64,000 nt of DNA from Mastigamoeba balamuthi. Taxonomy: Eukaryota; Evosea; Mastigamoebida; Mastigamoebidae. How positions within the stretch are numbered: the stretch's first letter is position 1; every line of letters begins with the position of its first letter. The position numbers and the translations under genes are program-made. The stretch spans positions 710,790-774,789 of the forward strand of contig CACRSC010000013.1 in the NCBI GenBank assembly GCA_902651635.1, read 5' to 3'. Below the pieces are notes generated by a model. It saw nothing but the letters and a program-made list of their open reading frames with translations. It was not told the origin of the DNA and did no database searches. This document shows, in pieces, positions 55,406 to 64,000 of the stretch.

Positions 55406-55659
55406 TCCGTTGGGTGAGGTTGATCTTTAATGGCCGAATCGTGCACGTTGAGTGCACCCTCCGTTGGTGGATGAGAAATCTGGGATATTCTGATGAACGG
55501 GCACTGACGTCGCAAATGGCCGCGCAGCTCTTTGTTCATTTCTGCAGGCAGAGAAGAGCCCAGCTCTGTCGGTGCTCACCACTCAAAGGCCCGTTGGGGA
55601 GAGACAGCCGGATCTCTGCCCATGCACCACTGCCGATGCAGTGCAGGTCAGGGCTATCC

Positions 55660-55992
55660 TCGCCAGCGCCCCGGCACTCAGTCGTCCTGTTCACCGACGA
55701 CATGGCCCTCGAGCTCGCGCTCTACCTGTCCCTCAGCATCCACCGCCCTCCGGAGGGCATCACGTTTGTCATCATGGCGGGCCACGACATCTCGTGGCAC
55801 CTTTCGGCCACGCTGGCCGACGTCCTCGTTGCCGGCTGCCAACAGATCCGCCTGAAGGACGAGGAGCTCGCCCGCGACTGGGGCGAAGGGTATGTGGAAC
55901 GTGAAGAGGGCGAGGAGCTCGCCCCTGAGGCGGACTTGACGGCAGCCGGAAACGAGAGAGTCAGTGTAGTTGAAAGGCCCCACAAGAGGTAG
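55660..55992 (+). CDS. possible gene fragment, lineage-specific family
   Basis: The frame reads MALELALYLSLSIHRPPEGITFVIMAGHDISWHLSATLADVLVAGCQQIRLKDEELARD, with the codon bias of real genes here, preceded by PAPRHSVVLFTDD. No known domain. It forms one arm of an inverted repeat whose other arm (55890-56110) holds a more decayed copy on the minus strand. The gene model upstream is unresolved; this may be the better-preserved remnant of a duplicated gene. Confidence 0.4.
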   Translation, partial: SPAPRHSVVLFTDDMALELALYLSLSIHRPPEGITFVIMAGHDISWHLSATLADVLVAGCQQIRLKDEELARDWGEGYVEREEGEELAPEADLTAAGNERVSVVERPHKR

Positions 55993-56110
55993 AGGCCCGA
56001 CTAGTTGACGAAGGAGATGCCCTCCGGGGGGATGTGGGCGCTGCGGGTGGGTCCAAGCCAAGCTCGAGGGCCACGTCATCGGCTCAGAGCACGGCCTAGT
56101 GGCGGCGTAC
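55683..56110. repeat. imperfect inverted repeat of a gene fragment (tail to tail)
   Basis: The plus-strand arm (about 55683-55888) and the minus-strand arm (about 55890-56110) are diverged copies. Matching landmarks include GAGGAGCTCGCCC on one side and GGCGAGCTCCTCGCCC on the other, and the paired GGGCATC segments at about 55758 and 56017. A third, solitary copy lies at 51930-52130. Confidence 0.65.
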
Positions 56111-56677
56111 TGGCGGGGACAATCATCTCCTCGAGGCACTGGTGCGGGGAAAGTGTGGCTGCATGAGGCCGGCGCCGAGTACTTGGCCCGAGAAATCAGT
56201 GGAGAGCACTGGAATGGATAGGCAAAGGCATGGCCAGGCACGCGCCTCCATAGGGGAGCGTGAGAGACGGAGGAGAGAGGTGTGCAAGAAATACTAATGG
56301 GCTGCCGAGGGACCGCAATTCCGCACAGCGCGGGGTGGAGACGGGAAGTGCTGCAGGGGCTCACGCACTCGTCGAGGACAACGGTTGCCACCGAGACCGA
56401 GACGGGCACCACCCGCACTCCAACCTCGCAGAAACAAAGAGTAGGAACGGCGACGCCTCGTAGGCCGTGACGTGTCCGATTCTGCCCTCCGGATTCTGGG
56501 GCCGTACCAAGCGCTCAACTTAGTGTGCCACAGGATATGGCTGTGAATGTGAGGGTTGCAAAGAACAGATTGCACCTGAGAGATTGTCTGACCCGCCCTG
56601 CGGAGCGGCCGAATCTTTATACCGTCTCTGTATCTTCCTTCAATTGCTCCCCCGTCTCTGCATTTCCGTTAAACGGG
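56111..56677. other. intergenic, 5' flank of F-box/ZZ gene
   Basis: No gene recognised; composition mixed. Confidence 0.35.
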
Positions 56678-57595
56678 ATGGCTCTCTCCTCCAGACCCTC
56701 GCCGTCTCGCACTCCGCTCAGCGACTCGAGCGCCCCTGGCCTGGCCTCGCCGCCCGGGCTCTCGCTCGACGAGCTCCCGCGGACGGCCCTCGCGCGGGTG
56801 GTGTCGTACCTGCCCTCTGCCCGCGACCTCCTGAGCTGCTCGCTGGCCTGCCGCGCCTGGCACCGGGCCCTGCTCGACCCCTCGGACCCCGACACCCTGG
56901 CCATGTGGTCCGTCCTCTGCTGCGACCTGCTTCCCGCGGACCCGCCGCCCGCCGAGGGCTCCAGCGACGCCAGCGACGACGCCAGCACGAGCAGCAGCAG
57001 CAGCCCGGCGCAGAGGTACTATGCGGCGTGCAGCGAGCGCAGGTGTGCCGCGTGCCTCGCGTGGCTGGGGCTCCCCAAGTACCGCTGCACGCACTGCCAG
57101 GGCGTCGTGCTCTGCGCCGCCTGCGCCGAGGCGCACCCCAGGACGCACCTGCTGGCCAAGGAGCGGTCGTGGCGCCCGCTCCGGCGCGTGTGGCCCGCGC
57201 ACGGGCCGCCCACGCGGCTGACGTGCGCCAAGTGCGGCCTCGCGGGCGAGAAGCTCCGCACGGCCTTCTACGCCCGCAGGGACGACGGCGAGCGCGCCCT
57301 CTGCGCGGCGTGCTTCCGCGGGTCCGGGGAGGACCCGGGGCTGTTCTGGAAGGTCGTGGGCGAGCCGCTGGAGCTGCTGCCGGCAGAGGTGGTGGGCAGG
57401 AACGAGAGGTACGCGCGGTGCGACATCAGGGCGCAGGGCGTCTGCCTGCGGTCGTGCACGGGCGTGCGCTGGAAGTGCTCTGTCTGCTCCAACTACGACC
57501 TCTGCGAGAAGTGCGAGGCGCTGGGGACACACCCCGACACGCACCCGCTGATCAAGGTCTACTGGACACGCCTCGACGGCATCCCCTTCTACTGA
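56678..57595 (+). CDS. F-box protein with Cys-rich / ZZ zinc fingers
   Basis: A single exon of 305 residues. F-box near residues 30-75 (LDELPRTALARVVSYLPSARDLLSCSLACRAWHRAL), then a Ser/Asp linker, then Cys/His fingers: CAACLAWLGLPKYRCTHCQGVVLCAACAEAHPRTH, LTCAKCGLAG...CAACFRGSGEDPGLFWKVV, and a C-terminal ZZ finger (CDIRAQGVCLRSCTGVRWKCSVCSNYDLCEKCEALGTHPDTH). It is probably the substrate adaptor of an SCF ubiquitin ligase, the fingers recruiting targets. The gene at 63188 is a close paralogue (SGEDPGLFWKVVGEP identical). The ATG at 56678 immediately precedes normal coding composition. Confidence 0.9.
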   Translation: MALSSRPSPSRTPLSDSSAPGLASPPGLSLDELPRTALARVVSYLPSARDLLSCSLACRAWHRALLDPSDPDTLAMWSVLCCDLLPADPPPAEGSSDASDDASTSSSSSPAQRYYAACSERRCAACLAWLGLPKYRCTHCQGVVLCAACAEAHPRTHLLAKERSWRPLRRVWPAHGPPTRLTCAKCGLAGEKLRTAFYARRDDGERALCAACFRGSGEDPGLFWKVVGEPLELLPAEVVGRNERYARCDIRAQGVCLRSCTGVRWKCSVCSNYDLCEKCEALGTHPDTHPLIKVYWTRLDGIPFY

Positions 57596-57775
57596 GATTA
57601 CCGTAGGATCAATAAAATGTCAACAACGGTTTCCAGACCCCAGTTGTTCGTTGTACAACCAGAGCATCCAGACCACATGATATCACTCTCAGTTTCATTT
57701 AAACAAAATGATACCGAAACGAGATCACTGGGCCGACGAGGATTCCTTGGCGTATGTTTGTTATATTACAAAAAG
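57596..57775. other. 3' flank, AT-richer
   Basis: Contains AATAAAA at 57610-57616, fifteen bases past the F-box/ZZ stop, a plausible polyadenylation signal. Confidence 0.4.
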
Positions 57776-57848
57776 CTCCCCAGCGGGGAATTGAACCCCG
57801 ATCAGCCATGTGACAGACGGCTATACTAAACCGTTATACTACTGAGGA
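57776..57848 (-). tRNA. tRNA-Asp (anticodon GTC)
   Basis: 73 bases on the minus strand fold as a cloverleaf. The acceptor stem TCCTCAG pairs with CTGGGGA, followed by discriminator G. The D arm has AGTATAACGGTT, the anticodon arm GCCGT-CTGTCAC-ATGGC presents GTC, and the T arm GGGGTTCAATTCCCC is canonical. No intron, and no encoded CCA. Confidence 0.95.
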
Positions 57849-58097
57849 TTGCACAGTATCAATATTCCTTAAACAGCAAATCCCTATGCAGACAGAGGTA
57901 TGCTCCCTTTTTGTACTTCGCATTCTGCGTCATCTGATCCATGGTTCTAAGAGTATATCCTATTCGCAAATGTGTTCGTGCATAATCATTTCGAATGGAG
58001 TGACTTCGCACCGCTTAAATCCGATTTCCAAGCTAAGAGCACCCTCCATTCGCAAATTACTGTACGATACCATGCAGGGAATAACCTGTCTTCAATA

Positions 58098-58598
58098 ACA
58101 GGGTTGCGCTTGGTGAAAATCACGTGTTTTTCACTTCACGGTGCCATGCGGTGAAAAATGCGTGAGTTAACGGTTGTTTTCCTGCGCGCGTGAGATACGT
58201 TTCACTGCTGCCTTGAGGTGCTGGCCCACGCCTGGTGCAAGACGAGGCGGTTGCGCAGTGCAGTGTACATCTTGCCGATTTCCCATGTGCAACCACCGTT
58301 GGCCATGGGTCCATGTCACTTGATTGGTGTTGATCGCCTTCTTGCCACTGGTTCTCATCTGCACCATGACCGGCAGCGGCGTCTCAGCGGTAGGTGCGGG
58401 TCCTTGGCTAGACATTGCCCTGAAGACGGCAGCTCGTGAGTAAGTCTTGGAAGGGAGGTGAGGTCCATCTCACCAAAGTGGCGCTTTCACGGGCTCTGCT
58501 TCACCGAAAAAGATTTCTTTCACCAAAAGCCCCTTTTTCCGTAAAAATCCTGACGTGGTGTGGTGAAAAACGCCGTGAATTTCACAGCGCAACCCTGT
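58098..58598. mobile_element. 501-bp TIR element with TA duplication (MITE-like)
   Basis: The left end ACAGGGTTGCGCT is mirrored exactly at the right end (AGCGCAACCCTGT). Similarity between the inverted ends continues for about 40 bases (GTGAAA, TCACG, GTTTTTCAC), with further scattered GTGAAA/TTTCAC motifs inside. Both ends are flanked by TA (58096-58097 and 58599-58600), the target duplication typical of Tc1/mariner-type insertions. No transposase frame fits in 501 bases, so this is a non-autonomous element. It sits between the tRNA gene and the leishmanolysin promoter. Confidence 0.82.
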
Positions 58599-58712
58599 TA
58601 TTCTTGGGAAATTGTTTCTCCTTTCGCCATAGCCACCACTGCACAGATTCTGAGTCCGTCTGTAATGTGTTCGAAAACCTATTCGTAATTGTTCAGTAAC
58701 AGGGCATCGCGG

Positions 58713-60904
58713 ATGGCTCGAGTCATTGCGGCGTGCGTTCTGAGCGTCCTCGTCTGCGCGCCTTGGGCTTCGCCGATAGACGACATAATTGGATCGCATT
58801 GGGAGGCTGTCTCCTCGAGCCCCGCCATGGTGGACGCTGGGAGGGGAGGGAGCCGCACATTGCTGTTCGCAGACTCGGCAGATTCCGCAGCACCCCCGGT
58901 GCTCGGCAGCGCGAGGGCGTGCGGACAGAGGGCGGCCGACTACGATCTGCTCAGGTCGGGCCTCTCTGAGTCGCTGGGCCTCGTGGACCCGCAGAGCGAG
59001 CTGCTGCTTATGGACACCCCGTCCCCGGCAGCGTCGTCGTCCTCGAGCAGAACAAACAGGAAGCCGATAAGGATCCGCATCAACGCCACACTGCTCGACG
59101 ATGGTGCGGACCCACGGGCCTGCTACAGGTCCGGCCAGCGGGTCGTGGTCGGGCGGAGCTCCTCCACGTCATCGGCGAAGACCGAGTGCCCGCTGGCGTC
59201 GGGGGGAGGAATCGCGGGCCCCATAGCGACTCCGTGCCTCTACACGTGCACGTCAGACGACGTGGTCGACAGCTCCGTTGCGACCCTTATTGGCGACGGC
59301 GTCATGGGATCTGTGGCCGCTGTGTTCGAGGAGACGCTACTGGTTGACAGGGTCGAGGGCGGCCTGCTGCTGAACCGCGACGTGTGGAAGGCCCTCGGGG
59401 GCGTCTGCGAGGCCGACGTCCCCGTCCCCCCAGAGATCGTGTCGGGCTCATCGGCAAGCAGCGCTGGCGTCCCAGACGCTGACATCATCGTGTTCGTCAC
59501 AGCCCGGCCGCCCACAGATTCGAGTGAGCAATCTCGGTTGTCACCGCATCTATTTAACGATCGACGGGTCTCGGACAACAGAGATCATAGCCGGGGCCAC
59601 GCCGTGTAACTTCAACTGGGATAGGAGCAGGTCCGACTGCTGTTTCGGAAGGCCGCTGGCCGCGTACATCAACTTCAACCCCAAGTACATGCGCGAGCTG
59701 GCCATTGCCACAAGGGCCAAGTCGAACTCGAGCAGGATCGACTTTGGCCTCGCGGTCAAGGTCGGCCTGCACGAGATGACGCACGCCCTCGGGTTTGCGC
59801 CGTTCTTCTTCTCGTCGTTCCCGCACAGTCAGTCGGTGCGCTCGCGGACGTTGAGCGGCAAGACTCCTGGTGAGTTCTTCCCCTGTCTGCCGATCGACAG
59901 CCACACCTCAAACAGGCATCTCAGTGGGTAAGAAGTGGTCGTTCGAGCGCAAGTATATCGCGACTCCGGCGGTGAAAGCCGTTGTCCGGCAGCACTTCAA
60001 CTGCAGCGGGGCTCTCGGGATGGACTTGGAGGACTCTGGCGAGAGCGGAACAATCGGGGCGCACTGGGAGGCGTCAATCGCCGGCGATGAGTGTACACCC
60101 CCCCCACGAGCCCTCGGACTCATTTCTGACATTACGTTCGCCTGGCAGACATGGTTGGAGAGATCAACCCGTTCATGCGAGTCTCGGAGCTCTCTTTCGC
60201 GCTGCTCGAGGACACGGGGTTCTACGACATCAACAAGGAGCACCTCGAACCGTGGCTGTACGGCAAGAGCCTCGGGTGCAAGATGCTCGACACGAGCTGC
60301 ACCAAGTGGCCCTCCCCCTACTTCTGCAAGTCTGACGGCGGGTACGCGCATGCCTGGAACGCTCTTACGTGAGGCTGACGATTCGTTGCGCAGCCAGCGA
60401 ACCTGCACGACCAACCTGATGGGGATAGGCAAGTGCCGCGTCATCACCTACGAAGACGACCTCGCCCTGCAGTTCCAGCACCTCAAGAACACGAAGCAGG
60501 GCGGCGACAGCACTCTGGCGGACTACTGCCCGCAGGTCTCTGCCCGGCACGTGACGGCCCTCGACGAGTTCGAGATCTGCACAGACGCGTCGAGCAGCGC
60601 GTCCAGGAGCAGCGTCGGCGCGCAGCACTGCCCCGAGTGCAGGTGCATCGACGCCCAGGGAGGCCCCGCGTGCCTCCAGACCAACTGCACAGCGGACGGG
60701 CGCCTCGTCGTCGTCGTCAAGGGGGCGGAGGTCGTGTGCCCCGACGGCGGCGGCAGCACAGGCGTCGGCGGCCTCCGCATCACGTGCCCTGCCGCCGCCG
60801 CGATATGCCCAGGCGGGGGCGGGTACACGGTGGAGCAGGGGCCTGCGTCGACGAACCAGCCGTCGCTGGCCACGCTGATCCTCTCAGTCCTTGTCGCTCT
60901 CTGA
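58713..60904 (+). CDS. leishmanolysin-like zinc metallopeptidase (M8), GPI-type tail
   Basis: Five exons (58713-59523, 59591-59869, 59925-60092, 60149-60368, 60394-60904) give 662 residues. A signal peptide (VIAACVLSVLVCAPWASP) and a propeptide-like region precede the catalytic domain. Zinc site: HEMTHALGF (HExxH) with the third His in GTIGAHWEA, then MVGEINPF at the Met-turn position. Cys-rich C-terminal parts (CRCIDAQGGPACLQTNC) end in a hydrophobic tail (PSLATLILSVLVAL), consistent with GPI anchoring. M8 enzymes degrade extracellular proteins or act in adhesion and migration. All HExxH ligands are intact, so activity is expected. The TIR element ends about 115 bases upstream of the start. 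Confidence 0.93.
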
Positions 60905-61142
60905 GTGAATCGCTTGATTCCTGGCCCTGAAGCCCTTCTTGAAGCAACAGAGGTGTTATTCGCCCAGACTGCCCTTCCGATACAAACGGCCAGCTCGAAA
61001 CATGGTGACGGGGCATCCACGAGGTCTGCGCTTCCTTGCACCGAAGCAGTAATCAGAATTCTGCGCAGATATTCCAATGACCTCACTGCCCCAGAGATTA
61101 TCCACAGGTGCATTTTTCTTATTCGCTAAAACACCAAGCGAA
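60905..61142. other. short intergenic, promoter of the carboxypeptidase gene
   Basis: 238 bases; no motif assigned. Confidence 0.3.
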
Positions 61143-62701
61143 ATGATCACAGCGGTAGCCCTCGTGCTGCTCGCGGCTTCGGCCCTCGCTGCCCCTGCCG
61201 AGCACCGCATCGAGAACCTCCCGGGCGTGCGTCCTCCTCCTCCCGAGTTCTCTGCGCCGCGCCGCGATGCTCTCGAGTGTTTTCCCACCACAGTTATCAC
61301 TGAGAGATCGGACTGACCGTTCGCTGCTTGTGCCCGTTGGGGTGCGCCGTCCAACGGGTGTGGGGTGTGGGCCCGCAGGCGCCCGAGGTGAAGTTCGGGA
61401 TGTACGCGGGGCACGTGACGGTGGACGCGGAGCGGGGCCACGAGATGTTCTACTGGTACGTCGAGTCGCAGCGGGACCCCGCCCACGACCCCGTCGTCCT
61501 CTGGATGAACGGCGGCCCGGGCTCCTCGTCGCTGCTGGGCTTCCTGATCGAGCACGGGCCCTTCCGCCCCAACCCCGACGGCCGGACGCTGTCGATCAAC
61601 GAGAACTCGTGGAACCGCGTCGCCAACGTCGTCTACATCGAGTCGCCCGTCGGCGTCGGCTTCAGCACGACGCGCACCGAGGCCGACCTCGCGACGGGCG
61701 ACAGCGCCACGGCGGCCGACAACTACGCCTTCGTCGTGCGCTGGCTGGAGCTCTTCCCCGAGCTGGCCGCCAGCGACTTCTACGTGGCCGGCGAGTCGTA
61801 CGGCGGCCACTACGTCCCGCAGCTCGTCGCCGAGATCCTCGCGCGCGACACGGCCCACCGCGTGCACCTGCGCGGCATGCTCGTCGGGAACCCCGCGACC
61901 AACACGGACTGGTACCAGGAGGGCCCGCAGGCCGACGCGCAGGCCAACGCGTGGAGCTACCTGACGTTTGTCTGGTCGCACGGGCTGCTGCCCCACGCCG
62001 ACTACGCCGAGGCCCACAGGCGCTGCGCGTGGGGCCGCTACCTCGAGACCTGCGACGCGGTGCCCTACGTGCGGCCCTCGCAGCAGTGCCTCGACGCCGT
62101 CAGCCGCTGCCTCGCCGCGGTGCCCTTTGGCGAGATCGACGTCTACGACGTCGACGCCGACGTCTGCCTGGGCGCCCACGCGCTCGAGTACACGTCGCGC
62201 TGGAGCCCTGCGGCCGCCGCCGCCGTCGAGGCGCGCAGGAGGGGTACCGGGCTGCTGCGCCACGACCCCTGCATCTTCAACTACGTCGTCGCGTACCTCA
62301 ACGAGCCCGACGTGCAGAAGGCCGTCCACGCGCAGCCGACCAAGTGGGCGCCGTTCAGCCCCATCGTCAACTACAGCGACGTCGACATGCACGCCGACAT
62401 GGTGCCCGTCTACCAGCAGATCTTCCGCATGGCGCCGCACCTGCGCGTGCTCGTCTTCAGCGGCGACTTTGACGCCGCGGTGCCGTTCCTCGAGACGCAG
62501 AAGTGGATCGCGTGCCTGGGCAGGCCGGTGCGCAGCGGGTGGCGCACGTGGCACATGGACGGGCAGGTGGCCGGCGGTGTCGTCGAGTACGACAGGATCT
62601 CGTTCCTGTCGATTAAGGGCGCGGGCCACGCCGTCTCGTACTACAGCCCCGAGAAGGGCTTCGCCTTCTTCGACCGCTGGATCAACAACAAGCCCTTCTG
62701 A
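61143..62701 (+). CDS. serine carboxypeptidase (peptidase family S10)
   Basis: Two exons (61143-61226, 61379-62701) give 468 residues. Signal peptide [18 protein letters not shown], then the S10 hallmark blocks: PVVLWMNGGPGSSSLLGFLIEHGPF, NVVYIESPVGVGFSTT, the nucleophile Ser in VAGESYGGHYVPQ, the Asp in VFSGDFDAAVPF, the His in IKGAGHAVSYYSPEKG. It removes C-terminal residues from peptides, probably in acidic lysosome-like compartments or after secretion. The donor GGC|GTGCGT in exon 1 gives the expected IENLPG-APEVKFGMYAGHV start of the mature region. Next to the M8 gene, on the same strand. Confidence 0.95.
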
Positions 62702-63187
62702 GTGTCCTGCTCGCGTGTGGAGAGTGGGGGCTACTAATCTCAGATCCCCTTCGTGCCTGCCGCTGCAGTTCACACAACGTAAGATGCGTTCTTTTCACCT
62801 CAAAATTGTGCGATTGGCCATCTGTGTTTTCGTGAACACTTTCATTGCAGTTCTCCACAATCGTTGAGACGGGCCACATGAGGATGGACCCTCTGCTTTG
62901 TTGGGGTGGCGGTGGCCATTGCACAGTGCGATGGGTCTCAACAGCGGGGATCCAAGGAAGTGCGAGATAAGGGTTCATGGTGACCCCATCTCGGGGACTG
63001 TCCCTGTGAGTTCTCCCTGGTTCTAGTGGCTTCGCAAACCACCGCACGGTGTGGTGAACGGGTCTCCTCGTTTGCAGGTGCCAATCTGGCTCATTTCAGA
63101 ATCTCGTGGCAGTTGCTGAGCTCCGATTTCGTCGGCGGGAGCAATCCCAAACACCACAAGGCGATCACACACAGCTGTAGTCACACG
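62702..63187. other. intergenic, 5' flank of second F-box/ZZ gene
   Basis: About 485 bases. AGAATCTCGTGG near 63098, ~80 bases before the ATG, resembles the AAGAATCGTGGA element upstream of two other genes. Confidence 0.35.
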
Positions 63188-64000
63188 ATGGCGGCCAGCC
63201 CGCCGTTCAGCACCTCGCAGCCCGACGTCGGGCCCTCACTGCCGCTGGGCGAGCTCCCGCGCAACGCACTGGCACGGGTCCTCTCGTACCTCCCAGCAGC
63301 CCGCGACGTCCTCCGCTCCTCGCTCGTCTGCCACGCGTGGCACCGGGCCCTGCTCGACCTCTCGGACCCCGACACGCTGGCCATGTGGGCCGCTCTCTGC
63401 GGCGACCTGCTGGCGTCTGCGCCCCCGTGCCTGCCCCTCGAGGTCGAGGACATGAGCCCTGTCCGCAGGTACTTTGCCGCGTGCAACGAGCTGCGCTGCG
63501 CCCTCTGCCTCACGTGGCTGGGGCTCCCCAAGTACCGCTGCACGCACTGCCAGAGCGTCGTGCTCTGCCCTGCGTGCGCGGACAGGCACCCGAGGGCCCA
63601 CCTGCTGGCCAAGGAGCGCACGTGGGCCCCGCAGAAGCGGGCGTGGCCCTCGCACCTGCCGCCGTTCCGCGCGAGCTGCGGCAGGTGCGCGAGCGCCGAC
63701 GAGGACACGTTCCACACGGTCGTCTACGCGCCCAAGGGCGACCCCGAGAGCGTCGTCTGCCCCGAGTGCTTCCGCAGGTCCGGGGAGGACCCGGGGCTGT
63801 TCTGGAAGGTCGTGGGCGAGCCCATGGAGCTGCTGCCGCTGGAGCTGGTGGGCAAGAACGAGCGGTACGCGAGGTGCGACGTCAGGGCCGAGCGGGTCTG
63901 CCTCATGTCGTGCACGGGCGTGCGCTGGAAGTGCTCCGTCTGCCCCAACTTCGACCTCTGCGAGAGGTGCGAGGCGCTGGGGACACACCCCCAGACGCAC
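63188..64000 (+). CDS. F-box / ZZ-finger protein, truncated by window edge
   Basis: Open from ATG 63188 to the end of the window (271 residues seen). The F-box (LGELPRNALARVLSYLPAARDVLRSSLVCHAWHRAL) and fingers (CALCLTWLGLPKYRCTHCQSVVLCPACADRHPRAH; CPECFRRSGEDPGLFWKVVGEP; CDVRAERVCLMSCTGVRWKCSVCPNFDLCERCEALGTHPQTH) closely follow the protein at 56678. It lacks the Ser-rich linker of that paralogue. Its C-terminal ~20 residues are beyond the window. Confidence 0.9.
   Translation, partial: MAASPPFSTSQPDVGPSLPLGELPRNALARVLSYLPAARDVLRSSLVCHAWHRALLDLSDPDTLAMWAALCGDLLASAPPCLPLEVEDMSPVRRYFAACNELRCALCLTWLGLPKYRCTHCQSVVLCPACADRHPRAHLLAKERTWAPQKRAWPSHLPPFRASCGRCASADEDTFHTVVYAPKGDPESVVCPECFRRSGEDPGLFWKVVGEPMELLPLELVGKNERYARCDVRAERVCLMSCTGVRWKCSVCPNFDLCERCEALGTHPQTH

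Overview
This window is nuclear DNA of a GC-rich, intron-rich microbial eukaryote. Genes are split by spliceosomal introns, mostly 45-100 bases with some to about 330. They lie on both strands and are often 200-700 bases apart. The gene set is an RBR ubiquitin ligase, Rho-GEF, Rab, F-box proteins, a centromeric histone H3, 12-TM adenylyl-cyclase-like proteins, an LRR/kinase fusion, a leishmanolysin, a cytosolic-type [FeFe] hydrogenase and a tRNA-Asp. An [FeFe] hydrogenase together with amoeba-like signalling genes fits an anaerobic amoebozoan (for example an archamoeba related to Mastigamoeba or Pelomyxa). That placement is inference, not proof.

Layout. 0.2-7.5 kb: TLDc protein, ariadne-type RBR E3, a tiny UBA protein, a DH-PH Rho-GEF and a zinc-ribbon protein. 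7.9-11.1 kb: an unrecognised protein with a duplicated 3' end, then an ankyrin-like repeat protein. 11.2-19.6 kb: two head-to-head 12-TM cyclase-like paralogues, both lacking catalytic residues. 20.1-22.1 kb: [FeFe] hydrogenase. 22.8-28.3 kb: an unrecognised CxxC-family protein, a long Rab-like GTPase with a myristoylation signal, and a GH35 beta-galactosidase. 28.4-30.7 kb: an AT-rich island almost without CpG. 31.3-36.7 kb: centromeric histone H3, methylthioribose-1-phosphate isomerase and a CLC channel/exchanger. 37.0-41.5 kb: two small paralogues and two more CxxC-family genes. 41.7-45.1 kb: coiled-coil protein, ankyrin-like paralogue, F-box protein. 45.5-51.2 kb: one long LRR / pseudokinase / armadillo gene. 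51.2-56.7 kb: decayed gene copies, an extremely GC-rich stretch and a GPI-type SGNH hydrolase. 56.7-64.0 kb: F-box/ZZ protein, tRNA-Asp, a TIR element, leishmanolysin, serine carboxypeptidase, and a second F-box/ZZ protein cut by the window edge.

Themes. Ubiquitin signalling recurs (RBR, UBA, three F-box genes), as do membrane/GTPase signalling and secreted or surface hydrolases (GH35, SGNH, M8, S10). Several gene 3' ends are duplicated locally. Splice donors are unusually relaxed: several introns need GC-AG ends and several donors read GTCCGC. Exon joins were derived by hand from reading frame and protein-family alignment; totals divide by three where stated.
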